From positions 215,100 through 279,099 of the forward strand of contig CH002356.1 in the NCBI GenBank assembly GCA_000149265.1: 64,000 nt of DNA, written 5' to 3'. Position 1 is the first letter of the stretch, and each line of letters begins with the position of its first letter. Shown in pieces: positions 1 to 11,426 of this stretch. A program made the translations under genes and the position numbers. The notes below the pieces were generated by a model. It was not told the DNA's origin. It saw nothing but the letters and a program-made list of their open reading frames with translations, and did no database searches. This stretch comes from Ciona savignyi (taxonomy: Eukaryota > Chordata > Ascidiacea > Phlebobranchia > Cionidae).

Positions 1-1262
1 AACCAAGTTATATAACTGTTTAGAACTATGCCTAACTGCGACTAAATCAATAAACCGCCCTTGTAATCACCCAGATTGCGTTTACCCATCATAGGGGAAA
101 TCAAATATGAAATATCCTATCATAATTAGAGTTAAAAGTCAGACCAGCGGCGAAATGTTGCCAGCTTTAGTTTGTTCATAAGCGTTACCAACTCTTGATT
201 CGAATATGATATAATAGGCTAATTAAGTCAGGTGGAAGGTTACCCGCGCGCAGTTAATGAGTTTACGTGTGGGCTCGCGCTTTCTTTTGTGGTTTAGCCT
301 ACTGACCGGGCCGTTAGCTGAGCTTGTTTAGGCTGGCTACCTAAAGGTCTCTGGCGAGCTGCGCAGCGGAAAGTCTATAAATTCACTCTCCACAGATCGC
401 CTACAAATAATTATTGTAGCCACGATTTGTAAATTCTAGATCTCAAACTCGCAGTCTAACTTTTGCTTCACTTTAGTTATATTCTGCGTATCATTCGATA
501 TACGGTTTATTTGCGACTCAAGTTACTTAGTACGTCATTCAGCATGACGCCAGTTGTATAGTCTAAGGTACATTATACAGCATGACGCAAGTTATCTCAA
601 GTACGTTATTGTAGGTTATATTTAGGTTATATAAATTTCCAGAATATATAGGGAATTTACAAGGTGCGAAAAGTTTACGTGCGAAACGTTTCACATCTGC
701 ACGTTTGACTAACTGTGGGAATTGGGTGAAAAAACTATGTTAATGATTTAAACGGCAAAACTACATAAGGCCCGTACAAGGTGATAATTACGTACAAAGT
801 AATAAAACGTGAAAGTCGGTAAACTTGAAACGCAAAAAAACGACGTTAAAACACAAAATATTTTAGACATAAATTAAAACAAATATATACTATACGAAAT
901 GCTACATACGTACGTAAATTATACAATGCATTATTACAAGTAAAATCGAAAAACCAAAATGGAACAGAAAAAATATAACAAGTAAAATCGAATGCTTATT
1001 ATAAACGTCGTCATTTTAAAGCGTATATAGGGGGAAGTTAACTACCATATTCCCCACCTAGAAATTGAAATTTTCAGATAGAGTTGCAGACCATAAAAGG
1101 GGAATTCCCTTTGACTTTGCTTTTCATTATTTCCCCTGTTCAATTTTTAATCTTTCAACCGTCGTTGTTACAGAAAACTTTAGTCCCCACACGTACATTG
1201 ATTAAGAATATCATAGTACATTTGCTAGGCCTAATTGTTTAATCTTTGTACATCAAAACAAA
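1..1262. other. Upstream flank of ECI2, no gene recognised
   Basis: AT-rich sequence with no ORF of coding character. A more GC-rich patch at about 235-380 has a short open stretch after an AG at about 230, but it stops within 22 codons and resembles nothing I know. The ECI2 promoter probably lies here; no clear TATA box is visible. Confidence 0.5.
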
Positions 1263-4200
1263 ATGGCATTTCGTCAGTCTTGCATGTTGGTATCTTCGGT
1301 TTCTGGATTTCGATCTTTACTGTCAAACAGAAGGTAGTATAAGTTTTAAACTTGTAGGCACCAAACTAGATCACTTTTGGTATTTTTGGTGCCTTCATGT
1401 TTTGCTGTAGTATCTTGCCACAATTTTTTTTTAATTGTTGGATTTTCAGTTAACGCCATATTTGTTTTGCTATAAATATGACATATTTTCAAATTGTTGG
1501 TGGTAAATGCTGCAGCGAAAGAAACAAAAATAAAAATTGTATTGTAAACTTTGTATATTTTGTAGAAATGCTACAATGTGCAGTTTTTCTTGAAGAATTT
1601 AAAAGTTGACACTGAATCTGTTGATGAGAAACTCCGTAAAAGCTTAAAATAATTACCACATATCGATTATTATAATCAAAATGTAGAATCTATATGTCGT
1701 TTGAGATTGGTTACAGTATACATTAAAATTCACAAACATATTTTGTCTGCCATATTAGTCCAATCATCTGAAATTTAAAAGTTTGGCCTATGCATTTTTT
1801 GATAAGAAATTATGAGTGCCAAAGGTCAAACCTAAATGGGTAGGATGTATAAACCAGTATTTTTGTGATACAAAAGTACAAAACGAGTTATTTTTATAAA
1901 GAAAATTTTTGTGCACGACATTGCAATATACTTGTATTGGTTAATCTTATGAGCATAAGCGATCTGCATACAGTCGAAAGGATCGGAAATATAAAACCAG
2001 ATGACTAGTTGTTTGTTTCAGCTAAGTAGTACTTTACAGACATTACCATTGGCTGACATTGCCTTAAGTCTTTATCCAATGAATTATTGTGTTGTTCTAA
2101 ACTTGATGTAACGTCTTTATTAGATACAACACACTACAATACCTATGATAACTTTACGGACACAAGATGATCTGACAATTGCCTCTTTGATATTGTCCCT
2201 TGACATTTTCCCATTCATGATTACAAGACATAAATATCCTATCGTACCCTATTTAGTATGTGAATCTCCTAGAATGTGGTTAAAATTGATTCGTTTCACA
2301 TATCGGTTTATGTTTTCTTTAACAGTTTCAGCGTGGGTCGAATGCTTTCGTCCAAAATTGATGGTGACTTTGAAGCTGCTAAACAGAGATTAAACACTTT
2401 GAAGAACGAACCTGGAAATGATGTCAAACTACAAATTTATGCTCTTTTTAAGCAGGTCATATGACAACTTGTTTTTTTAACTTGTAGCTAGACATTTCAA
2501 TAAATGATTGTTTTTGTTAGAACAGGTGACTAGTTAAAGCAGGGCCAAAAATCCTATTTACTCACGTGACTCGCATGTAAAAGTTTTAATAGATTTTTGG
2601 GCCTGGTTAAAGCATTGAATAGCAAAAAAATGCTATTACCAAATCACAGTAACATGTATAACTAATCGGTATGGAATTTTCTAATTGGGAAGTTGTGGAG
2701 CCTCGTGCAGTGCATTTATTTGTAAAATAATAATTTAATTCTCTCAGTATTAAGTACAAAATAAAATGCTGTTTAAAATAACTTCATGTGCTTGTGTGCT
2801 TTAAAATATATTGAATAAATGCAAAAACAGTTGGATATTGCATTTCATGGGTATTGAGTTGTTGAACATTACAATACGGTTATTAACTACAGAGTCACCC
2901 TAATCATTCTACGGCACTCCAAACTTGGTCTTCGCATGCCAGCGTGTTAAACGCTGTACACTTTAATCTAAATTCCTTAATTTCTCGCTTATTCGTTTTA
3001 TTTGTCCTTCAGTTTTAACTTCGTTTAGTTTACAGTAATAGTTGGTGTCAGTGCAGTAGTATGTTTTCCTTATTCTTTATTGCAATTTTATTTGTAGTGA
3101 TGGCTTATTAACATGATTTTTTTACAAAAATTTCAATTTTTAGTTCGCCTTGCTGCCCTCATTTTGGTTTAAATTGTAAGTTGGTTGTTCTAATTAGGAG
3201 TTTTTTAGTTTCGAATGCGAATGTTTGTCAGTTACAACAGTTGTTCGATATATCTGTTTTTAGACCAACTCAAATGATACAAAATTGTTCTACAGGCTAC
3301 AATTGGAGCTAATACCACAACCAAACCAGGAACGTTTAATTTCGTGGGACAAGCTAAGTGGAATGCTTGGAATGGACTTGGTTCCATGAGCCAGGTATGT
3401 TTCAATAATGTGTTGCAATCGACTACATGCCATTCAAATTTCTGTTAAATTGTTGGTTAAGAAAGGCTCCATACACACCATTGGAACGGGGTTTGTTTTT
3501 TAGCAGGTATGTGAGCATGTGATCACTATAAACTGGTCGCTAGCTAATCGACTGTGTCCTTGAATAAGGCTTTGCCTAAACCCAGTGGATCATAACGAAA
3601 ATGAGTAATTAACACAAAAAAATTTAAAACAACGACTACACTAAAAAAACTAAATTTATGTTTAAGGCAGCAAACTAAATTACTTTTGGTTTTTTTTGGT
3701 GCCCCTGTTTTTCTGTAGTATCTTGCCAGTTTTTTTGTTAAATGTTGGATTTTTACCATATTTGTTTTGGTATATATTATATATATGTATGACATGTATT
3801 TTCAAATTGTTGGTGGTAAACGCAGCAAAAGAAACAAAAATAAAAATAAAAAATTGTATTGTGATGAATTCTTTGGAGTTTAAGTCAAATTTATCGAAAT
3901 GAGTAATTTTAACAAAAAAATATAAAAAAATTTAACACAAAAAATTTAAAACGAAAATTACACTAGAAAAATAATTTTGTGTTTGTGGTGAATTCTTGGG
4001 AGCAGGATGAAGCAAAAGAGGCTTATGTGAAGCTGATCCAGGGGATGGCGGATGCTGAAGGTGGAGATGAAATGGAAACAGTTGGTGCTGCTTCATCTGA
4101 CTATAAAAATCTCATTGTCACCAAGCAAAACAACTTTACTAAGATTGTACTGAATCGTCCAACCAAGAAAAATGCATTAACTAGAGAAGTATGTGAAAAG

Positions 4201-7194
4201 AGAATTTTGACAGTGTTGTTTTTATTTTGTAGATAATGAAAATTTCACACTTAAAAAAATGAGTCTCACTTAACACTTAAAATGTTCCACATATTTTTTA
4301 TGTTTACCTTACAATATTAGCTGTAAATGGACAGCACTAGTCACTTTATTAGTTCTATAGTCTGGCGGTTTAGTGCGTCGCCTTTCAATCGAAAGGTTGC
4401 AGGTGCGAAACTGGTTGCTAGATAGTTGGTTGTGTCCTTGGGCAGGTAACTTTACGGACGTTGCCTAAACCCAGTGGATTAATTGGTTACAAATTATAGA
4501 CTGTGTGAATCATGCATAACACACTGCAATAGCTCCGGTAACTCAACGATTGGCGTGAGGTAAGCTGACGATTGCACTTGTGTTAACCGCCTTGATTTTC
4601 CCATTTACGGGGATAAACATGAATATTCTATCATATAATTCAGATGTACGAAGAGATAATCGTGGCGCTGACTGAGGCAGGGAAAGATGAAACAGCAGTG
4701 ACAGTAATCACAGGCGCTGGTGATTATTATTGTAGTGGAAACGACCTTGGAAACTTCATGACCATCAAACCGGACGAAATGCATCAGGTCGCAAAGGAAT
4801 CAGGCGATCTTTTAAGGTTTTACAAACTTTTATGGCAGTTTTATTCAATCATTAGTATGGGCGGGTCCACGGTAGCTCCGGGACCAGGAATTAGGCCATG
4901 ATACATTACATTAGTATAGGTGAGTCCGTGGTAGCACTGGGCCAGGAATGTAGGCCATGATATATTACATTAGTATGGGCGGGTGTACGATAGCTCCGGG
5001 ACCAGGAATTCACGCCATAAAAGGCCCATTACTCCTTTTATCGCATTTATGTCATTTATAAATATCAAAAACTTTAAACTGGGTGGGAGGCAGCAGATGC
5101 AACAGCTGATGTCCGTCCAGTTAGTCTGGCGGTTAAGTGCGTCGCCTTTTAATCGAAAGGTTGCAGATACGAAACTGGTCGCTAGCTAGTCGGTTGTTAA
5201 TTTGCATATCAGCCTAAGAACATTATTTAGCATTCTAAAATAGTTTTTTCAATGAACAGGAAACAAGCAAACGCTTGTGCACATTTAATATGCCCATTGT
5301 TTAGTAGCACTCGGAGGCTTTTTGGTGTTAAAAAATGTTAACATAAAATTTGAGCTTTTGTGGGCAATGCATATACTTTTGAGTTGTAATTCTACATATT
5401 ACAATCTTGAGTACCCAGTAACAGCTTATGTTTGTATGGATAAAAGTTGAATGTCAACCTGTAAGTACCACTCTGTTAAAACATCCAAAATATCTGTGTT
5501 TCACTGTGTTATAAAACGCTATTTCCACAACAAACATGCGATATGTCAACGCATAAATGGATCATGTAGTGCCTTATGCTTTATTGCCAATAACTACCAA
5601 TCTGTTAAAACATCTACAATATCTGTGTTTCACTGTGTTATAAAACGCTATATCCACAACAAACAGACGGTACGTCAACGCATACATCGATTTCCCCAAA
5701 CCACTGATTGCGGCAGTGAACGGTCCTGCCATCGGAGTGTCGGTCACTGTGCTCGGGATGTTTGATCTCGTTCTTGCATCCGAGTCCGCCACGTTTTCAA
5801 CCCCGTTCAGCAGACTCGGTCAAAGTCCGGAAGGCTGTTCGTCTTACACGTTCCCGAAAATCATGGGCTATGCAAAGGTAAATAATACTGTATTTATAGC
5901 TAAGGCTTCTTAAATAATGACAGGTAATTGTCACCATATAGGTGTAAAGTTAGAAGAGTAACCCCTAGCATTTATTCACTTTACACCCATATTTAAACAA
6001 AACAGCTTAAAATTTCCTAAATACATACATAAAACTTTAATTTAATCATAATCACCTAAACAGCATCCATATTTTACCATGTTCATTTACACTTTGCAAA
6101 GAAACCAGTTTCCGTTAATGTTAGTTGTCCCTTTATTTTCATTTTCACCTTTTTCCGAAATTTATTTTGATAAATTAGTTTTGTTTTTAGGCTTGCGATA
6201 TGATGTTGTTCAATAACAAGCTAAATGCCACTGAAGCAAAAGATTGTGGTTTGGTGACTAAAATATTACCCAAAGCAAATTTTGAAGCTGATGCAATGGC
6301 CGCTGTTGAAGAAATCGCTAAACTTCCAGTAAAGGTAAAAAGATACAGCGCACCATATGTTATATTATTGTGTATTCACTGGTACTGTTACCAACTCCTT
6401 ATTCATGATTTTGTAAAATTACTGACTATGCACATGATTTTAAAAAATGCTCCTCACCCATAAGGCTGTATTTTTGTTAGTAGAAAAGGTATAAACTAGC
6501 TTTAAGCTGTACCCAACATATCTAATACTTGTTTTAAACATTCAAGAAGAAATGAAATGTTGATTATCTTAGTTCATTTTTTGGCTCCTTTATTACATTA
6601 AAGAAGAATGGCATAATTCTTTTAAATTAGGAGGCACGATAAATCGGCAAAACTACAGTACTTAATACATGTCGGTGAATAGACACAGTATAATAGAGAA
6701 AAAAATTACATGATATTAGTTAGTTTATTTATTTTTTGCCCCAATATTTAAAAATGGCAAACGAACATAATCACGACATAGGAACAGGAAAAGACAGCAA
6801 AACGAACCGTCATTAAAACAGAGATATATAAACAAGAGATTATCTCCGGTTAAAACACGCCATTGAAACAAGATATAATTTAATAAATAGCGGATGCGGC
6901 CGCCAAACCTAGGCAAAAAAACAATATTAAACGATCCAAATTTAATTAAGACCAAATGATATAGTATTGGGATACCAAATTGATTTTAGCATGGTTCATT
7001 GTTTGCACAGTTAATAGCAAACATTCTATATTTTCTCACAGTCACTGGTTTACTCGAAAGAACTGATGCGCAATCACGAAATTGACATTTTGCACAAAAC
7101 AAACGAAGCTGAATGTGATCGCTTGGTAGAACGATGGCCCTCAGAAGATTGCATCAATGCTGTTATGAAATTCTTTCAAGAAAAGAACAAATAG
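1263..7194 (+). CDS. ECI2: Enoyl-CoA delta isomerase 2 (ACBP + isomerase), mitochondrial type
   Basis: Moves the double bond of 3-enoyl-CoA to the 2-trans position so that unsaturated fatty acids can enter beta-oxidation. Eight coding exons: 1263-1333, 2332-2455, 3296-3394, 4006-4188, 4644-4816, 5667-5877, 6191-6334, 7042-7194. All junctions are GT/AG and phases close to 385 aa; human ECI2 is about 394. Residues 1-24 ([20 protein letters not shown]...) are basic, hydroxylated and free of acids, as in a mitochondrial presequence. Residues about 28-105 form an acyl-CoA-binding domain (KWNAWNGL). Residues about 125-385 are a crotonase fold with the [15 protein letters not shown] loop and [10 protein letters not shown], whose Glu (about 272) is the family's catalytic base. 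The C-terminus is EKNK, so the usual peroxisomal signal is absent. Two related genes follow on the same strand. The start ATG was chosen because exon 1 joins exon 2 in phase. Confidence 0.9.
1380..1545 (+). repeat. Intron repeat shared with ECI2 intron 3
   Basis: This part of intron 1 (tttttggtgcc, then gctgtagtatcttgcca, then caaattgttggtggtaaa) matches 3680-3860 of intron 3 in the same order and strand, with many substitutions. It is an interspersed repeat or an old local duplication. Confidence 0.6.
3680..3860 (+). repeat. Second copy of the ECI2 intron repeat
   Basis: Diverged copy of 1380-1545, sharing tctgtagtatcttgcca and ttttcaaattgttggtggta in order. It lies in intron 3, ahead of exon 4. 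Confidence 0.6.
4361..4633 (+). mobile_element. SINE A (tRNA-derived), full copy
   Basis: Type copy of the commonest repeat here. The tRNA-like head has an A-box-like tctggcggttnagtgcgtcg and a B-box-like ggttgcaggtgcgaaac. The body is conserved (gctccggtaac..gaggt..ctgacgattgc) and the 3' end is ggggataaacatgaatatcc plus a short (tatcc)n tail. It ends about 10 bp before the acceptor of ECI2 exon 5. Confidence 0.85.
4851..5022 (+). repeat. 59-bp tandem repeat, three copies
   Basis: Units start at about 4851, 4910 and 4969. Each carries attagtat, a ggtagctccgggaccaggaa-like core and ggccatgata. It is a minisatellite in ECI2 intron 5. Confidence 0.8.
5112..5198 (+). mobile_element. SINE A, 5' fragment
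   Basis: Only the tRNA-like head is present, from the gttagtctggcggttaagtg motif to gctagctagtcggttgt. It lies in ECI2 intron 5. Confidence 0.8.
5468..5690 (+). repeat. 129-bp tandem duplication across the exon 6 acceptor
   Basis: About 5468-5562 is repeated at 5598-5690. The downstream copy contains the real acceptor (ccacaacaaacag, then exon 6 from 5667) and the first exonic bases. The upstream copy reads ccacaacaaacat, so its AG is gone. Confidence 0.8.
6722..6925 (+). mobile_element. Repeat family C, long variant
   Basis: AT-rich interspersed repeat with attttttgcccc at one end and gcggccgccaaacctaggc at the other. Similar sequence occurs at 12325-12500 (reverse) and 12572-12745. Shorter members share the aacgactgtcgttttgccg core (read in reverse) and end in (ctaaa)n, which suggests a retroelement 3' tail. 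Confidence 0.6.
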
Positions 7195-7540
7195 TTTTAA
7201 CAGATCATAATTTCATTTGTTCCAATATTATTTTTTTCGTGATTTTGAAAGTACAAGAGCATTATCGTCAAATTTGTATTCACTTGAACATTATACGGTT
7301 CGTTAAGAATTATGCAGCTATTGATGAAACTAGGCTAAATAAGCTGTTTCTTAAACTGTAATACCCATTAGGGCCAGTGGTTTAATAATTAACTTCAAAC
7401 TAACGGTAATATTTTCTTACATGCCTCACATATTAGCAGCAGTGAATTGTAATGATGATGATGCAATTTGCTTTTTTGTTGATGAATTTATAATTTTATT
7501 CAGGGTTAGTTGTAGCGAATAGTACTGATTGCATTTTGAA

Positions 7541-9804
7541 ATGGCTCACCTGACTCGTTTTATTATTTATGAAAAACTTGATGGATACGCAATTCTTCGC
7601 CTTGCAAGACCTGAACGAAAGAATGCTTTTGTGCAAGAAGTAAGTGTTGTATTCCTCATTTATTAAGGTTTAATTGACTGTTTATCTAAAACAAAAAGGA
7701 AACGCAAAATGATAACAATATAGGAACAGTATTGAAATAATGCATTGTATAGATCAGGATACTTCGGTATTAAGTTTTGCAGTTTAGTTAATAGTAATAA
7801 TATTATATATTGATGTGTTTGTAAAATTTTGATGCCATTATTGACTACTTAATCGTGGATAAGCACTTATTACCTTAAATCCAAATGCTTTTTGTCTGGC
7901 GGGTAAGTGCACCACCTTTTAATCGAAAGGTTGCAGGCTAGTCGGTTGTGTCCTTGGGCAAGGCACTTAACAGACATTGCCTGAACCCAGAGGATTAATG
8001 GGTTCTACCAAATTAATGGAACGTGTCTATCATATGCAACACACTGCAATAGCTCCGGTAACCCGACGATGGGCGCGAGGTGATCTGACGATTGCCCGTG
8101 TGATAACCCCCTTGGTTTCGCATTCACGGGGATAAACATGAATATCCTATCCTTTACTTCTAGATGTATGGTGCACTATCAGTGTACCTCAAACAAGCCG
8201 CTCATGATAATGAAGTAAAAGTCTTGGTGTTTACTGGGACTGGTGAATACTTTTCCAGTGGTGCTGATCTCATCGAAAGGGATAATCTACCAAATGCAGA
8301 AGCCCAAAAAAAGAAGTCAAATTATTTTAGGTTGATACAAAACTTGAAACTGTGATGTTTAGTTTGACTGGTTAGTCTGATGGTTAAGTGCGACACCTTT
8401 CAATCGAAAGGTTGCAGGTGCGAAACTGGTCGCTAGCTATTTGGTTGTGTCCTTGAGCAAGGCACTTCACGGACATTGCCATAACCAAAGCGGATTAATG
8501 GGTTCTACCAAATTGAAGGAACGTGTCTATCATATACAACACACTGCAATAGCTCCGGTAACCTGACCGTGGGCGCGAGGTGATCTGACGATTGCTCGTG
8601 TGTTAACCCACATGATTTTCCCATTCACGGGGATAAACACAATTATCATATCCTAAAAACATTATTCTTGGCAGAGAATTTGTGGAGACTATGGTCAAAT
8701 TCCCGAAGCCTCTTATAGCTGCTGTGAATGGACCTGCTATAGGAATTGGTGTGACATGTCTACCTCTTTGTGATGTGGTATATGCAGCCGAAAACGCAAC
8801 ATTCATGACTCCATTCACACGGATTGCAATTGTACCAGAAGCTTGTTCATCATACACCTTTCCAAAGATTATGGGATATGCAAAGGTTAATTTATGGGAT
8901 ATGATTTTTAAATATTTTGCTTCATTTTTGTTTTTACGATTTTTTTGATTTTTTATGAAAAAAGTTGATTTTTATGTACGATTTTGGTACTGGTATCTTA
9001 TACCATGCCTTAGTGCTGATTAAGTTTTTATCAGTTATGCTTTTTGGCTTATTTTATTTTAAATATGTAGTTTTATTTTATTTTTCTAATACGCATTATT
9101 GCTCTTCAAAGCGTTTGGTTTTTAAAGTTAAATACCTGCTGTACTTTTTATACATAAGTTGTTGTTGTAAGTTGATTTATTTTTGTGTAAACAGCTGAAA
9201 TAAACAAGAGCTTTACTGTAACTGCAGGCAAATGAGATGCTGCTGTTCAACCGAATGCTCTCAGCTGATGAAGCTTACGTGGCGGGCCTTGTAACAGAGG
9301 TTTTCCCAAAAGATGTCTTCGTAGCCGAAGTACAGAAGCGTGTTGAAGAATTTGTTGATAATCCAATCAAAGTAAGTAAAAATGAAAAAAAATATTGTAA
9401 GTTTTTTTGTTATAGTTGTAAAATTATAAGATAGATCAGGGCCATAATTTACAAGTGATTTGTATAATTTTTAGAATGTAAACAAAGTTCTCTTTTTAAA
9501 AGTAAAATTTTAAGATGTTACTTTCCATCTTAATTTTTAGTACAAAAATATATGCGTTTTCAAAATTTTTACCTACAATTTTTTCGACAAAATTTTTCAT
9601 ACAAAAAATATGTAAAACTCCCAGAGCTTGATATATGGAAAGCAATTGATTCGAGGTCCTGAGATTCCAATTCTTCTTGAAACATCGGAGCGAGAAACTA
9701 AAAGGTTAGCGGAAAGATACACTTCGCCAGAGTTTGTGGAGCAAGGAAGAAAGTTTTTCGAAGCGAGAAAAAGAATAAAAGAAGCAAGAAAAGCGAAACT
9801 TTGA
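7541..9804 (+). CDS. Short ECI2-like isomerase, peroxisomal type (copy 2)
   Basis: Five coding exons: 7541-7639, 8164-8330, 8675-8885, 9228-9371, 9625-9804; phases close to 266 aa. It aligns along its length with the isomerase half of the upstream ECI2, and exons 3 and 4 have exactly the same lengths (211 and 144 nt). It keeps the [15 protein letters not shown] loop and [10 protein letters not shown], with the catalytic-type Glu near residue 144. There is no leader and no ACBP domain; it starts directly at [12 protein letters not shown]. The last three residues, AKL, fit the peroxisomal PTS1 consensus. An acceptor-like ttttattcag at 7493-7502, 39 bp before the ATG, may be a 5'UTR intron or a spliced-leader site. 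The function, Delta3-Delta2-enoyl-CoA isomerase in peroxisomes, is inferred. Confidence 0.87.
7894..8154 (+). mobile_element. SINE A copy
   Basis: Near full length in intron 1 of the second isomerase gene. Its ggggataaacatgaatatcc end lies about 10 bp before the exon 2 acceptor at 8163. Confidence 0.85.
8368..8655 (+). mobile_element. SINE A copy
   Basis: Full-length copy in intron 2 of the second isomerase gene, ending about 20 bp before the exon 3 acceptor. Confidence 0.85.
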
Positions 9805-11001
9805 TCAAATCATTTTTAAATTAGTTTTGTTGTGGAAATGCGTTAATTTCTATCCCTGCAGTAATACGTGCAGGATTCCAGACAGTTATTTTGTGCACTC
9901 TAATTATGCGTGCCCTGTAATCATGCCCGCATTCATGTAATTATCATTTACTTTGGAATGTTACATTCTTTGCAAGTATTTCGTACTATATAACCTGACG
10001 TGTTTTCGCTTTTAATTCATTGACTTAGATTCACTACCAAGTACCTCCAATACAAGAATACAAGTTTCATCAAATAATCCTCCACAGACCACCATGAATA
10101 GGAAATTGTATATTATTTAATACCTCTCATTTTCATCTAGCTCAATGCATGAAGTATAGTACTTTTGTTTGCTTATTGAATTTAATTATTGTTTTATTTT
10201 AATAATGTGAACTCTCCATAACTTTTTTATTTGATTATTCTATAGTCGTCTTTAATTTTTGTTTTGTCTATAAATCTAATTTAATTTTTTTTCTTCTTAA
10301 TTTCTAATCAACTTTTGTAAATCAGTTGTAATAACATTGTATTAAACTGTTGTTGTTTTCAAGCATTTTAAACTTTTAAATAATCCTCTGTTTCTAGTAT
10401 GTATTGCTTTAATTGTTTTAACTGCATATATGTAACTATTTATAAATCTTTGGAAAATTTTATTTTCCCATGACTAAGAAAATGCAAAAGGCTTTACATT
10501 GGCAATTGTAAAATTGTCTGTCCAGTTGCAGTAATCTATAATGTTTTTATCTATTGGTCTAGCTTCGCTTATCTGACTATAGGTATAAAGTTGTCCGATA
10601 ATTTTTGTGAACTCAGTTTTCATGGTCATTCTGTTATATGATAAATATTTATATAGATGCAATTTTAATGCCGACTATGCAAAAATTCATTACTTTTAAT
10701 TCTATGCTATTTCTATTTTATTTCAGTATGTTTATTTGATGACCATTCATAGCTTGCATATGCAAATCTTGTAATGTTTAAGCCAGATATAATGAGACCC
10801 TAATTAATACATTTTCCAGGGAAGTTTAGAATATTATATGTAGTGTATAGATTAATAAGAAGAAGAATATTACCCTCCTACTGCAGACCCGAACAACGGA
10901 GACCTTCCAGAGAAAAAAAAAACTTCTTCGAGTCCCTTTGAACCTACATTCTTAACTTTTTGTCAAGTCTTACTATTATTAAAACATAAAATTCTCTTTG
11001 T
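9805..11001. other. Intergenic, no gene seen
   Basis: Very AT-rich sequence between the second and third isomerase genes. It should hold the 3'UTR of the former and the promoter of the latter. I find no coding sequence or known repeat in it. Confidence 0.5.
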
Positions 11002-11365
11002 TCGGTCGGTTAGTCTGGCGGTTAAGTGTGTTGCCTTTAAATCGAAAGGTTTCCGGTGCGAAACTTGTCGCTAGCTAGTCGGTTGTGTCCTTGGGCAAGG
11101 CACTTTACGGACATTGCCTAAACCCAGCGAATTAATGGGTTCTACCAAATTGAAGGAACATGTCTATATACAACAGAGCTGGGTTAAACATGTCCTTTAG
11201 AAAGCAGAGCAAAACAATAACTCTACCAATAAGTCAAATCATAGTGATAATTCCTGTCTTGTATGTATAGAAACGGTGTTTTATCATTTGTTGTAAGCGA
11301 TTGATTTTGATTTTACCTCATTGGTTTTTCAATTCACGGGGATAAACATGAATATCCTATCCTAT
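11002..11365 (+). mobile_element. SINE A, with replaced middle
   Basis: The head (gttagtctggcggttaagtg) and the 3' end (cacggggataaacatgaatatcctatcc) are standard. The central part from about 11170 to 11325 is unrelated to the consensus, so the copy has an internal insertion or is a fusion of two fragments. It lies just upstream of the third isomerase gene. Confidence 0.7.
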
Positions 11366-11426
11366 TTCTATTTAATCCTATTTCTTTAATTTTTCCAAAA
11401 AAGGTGATGATTAGATAAAAGGTAAA

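Noticed and set aside
235-300. Short GC-richer open stretch after an AG at the left end.
   Set aside because: It is only about 22 codons, with no upstream exon and no resemblance to a known protein.
4361-4430. Possible true tRNA genes in the heads of SINE A and SINE B copies.
   Set aside because: The heads match A and B boxes, but they do not form a complete cloverleaf that I can draw, and each is followed by the same SINE body.
7195-7540. Operon-style spliced-leader trans-splicing between the first and second isomerase genes.
   Set aside because: An acceptor-like ttttattcag lies before the second ATG, but a 5'UTR intron explains it equally well and the spacing (about 300 bp) is longer than typical. 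Kept only as a note.
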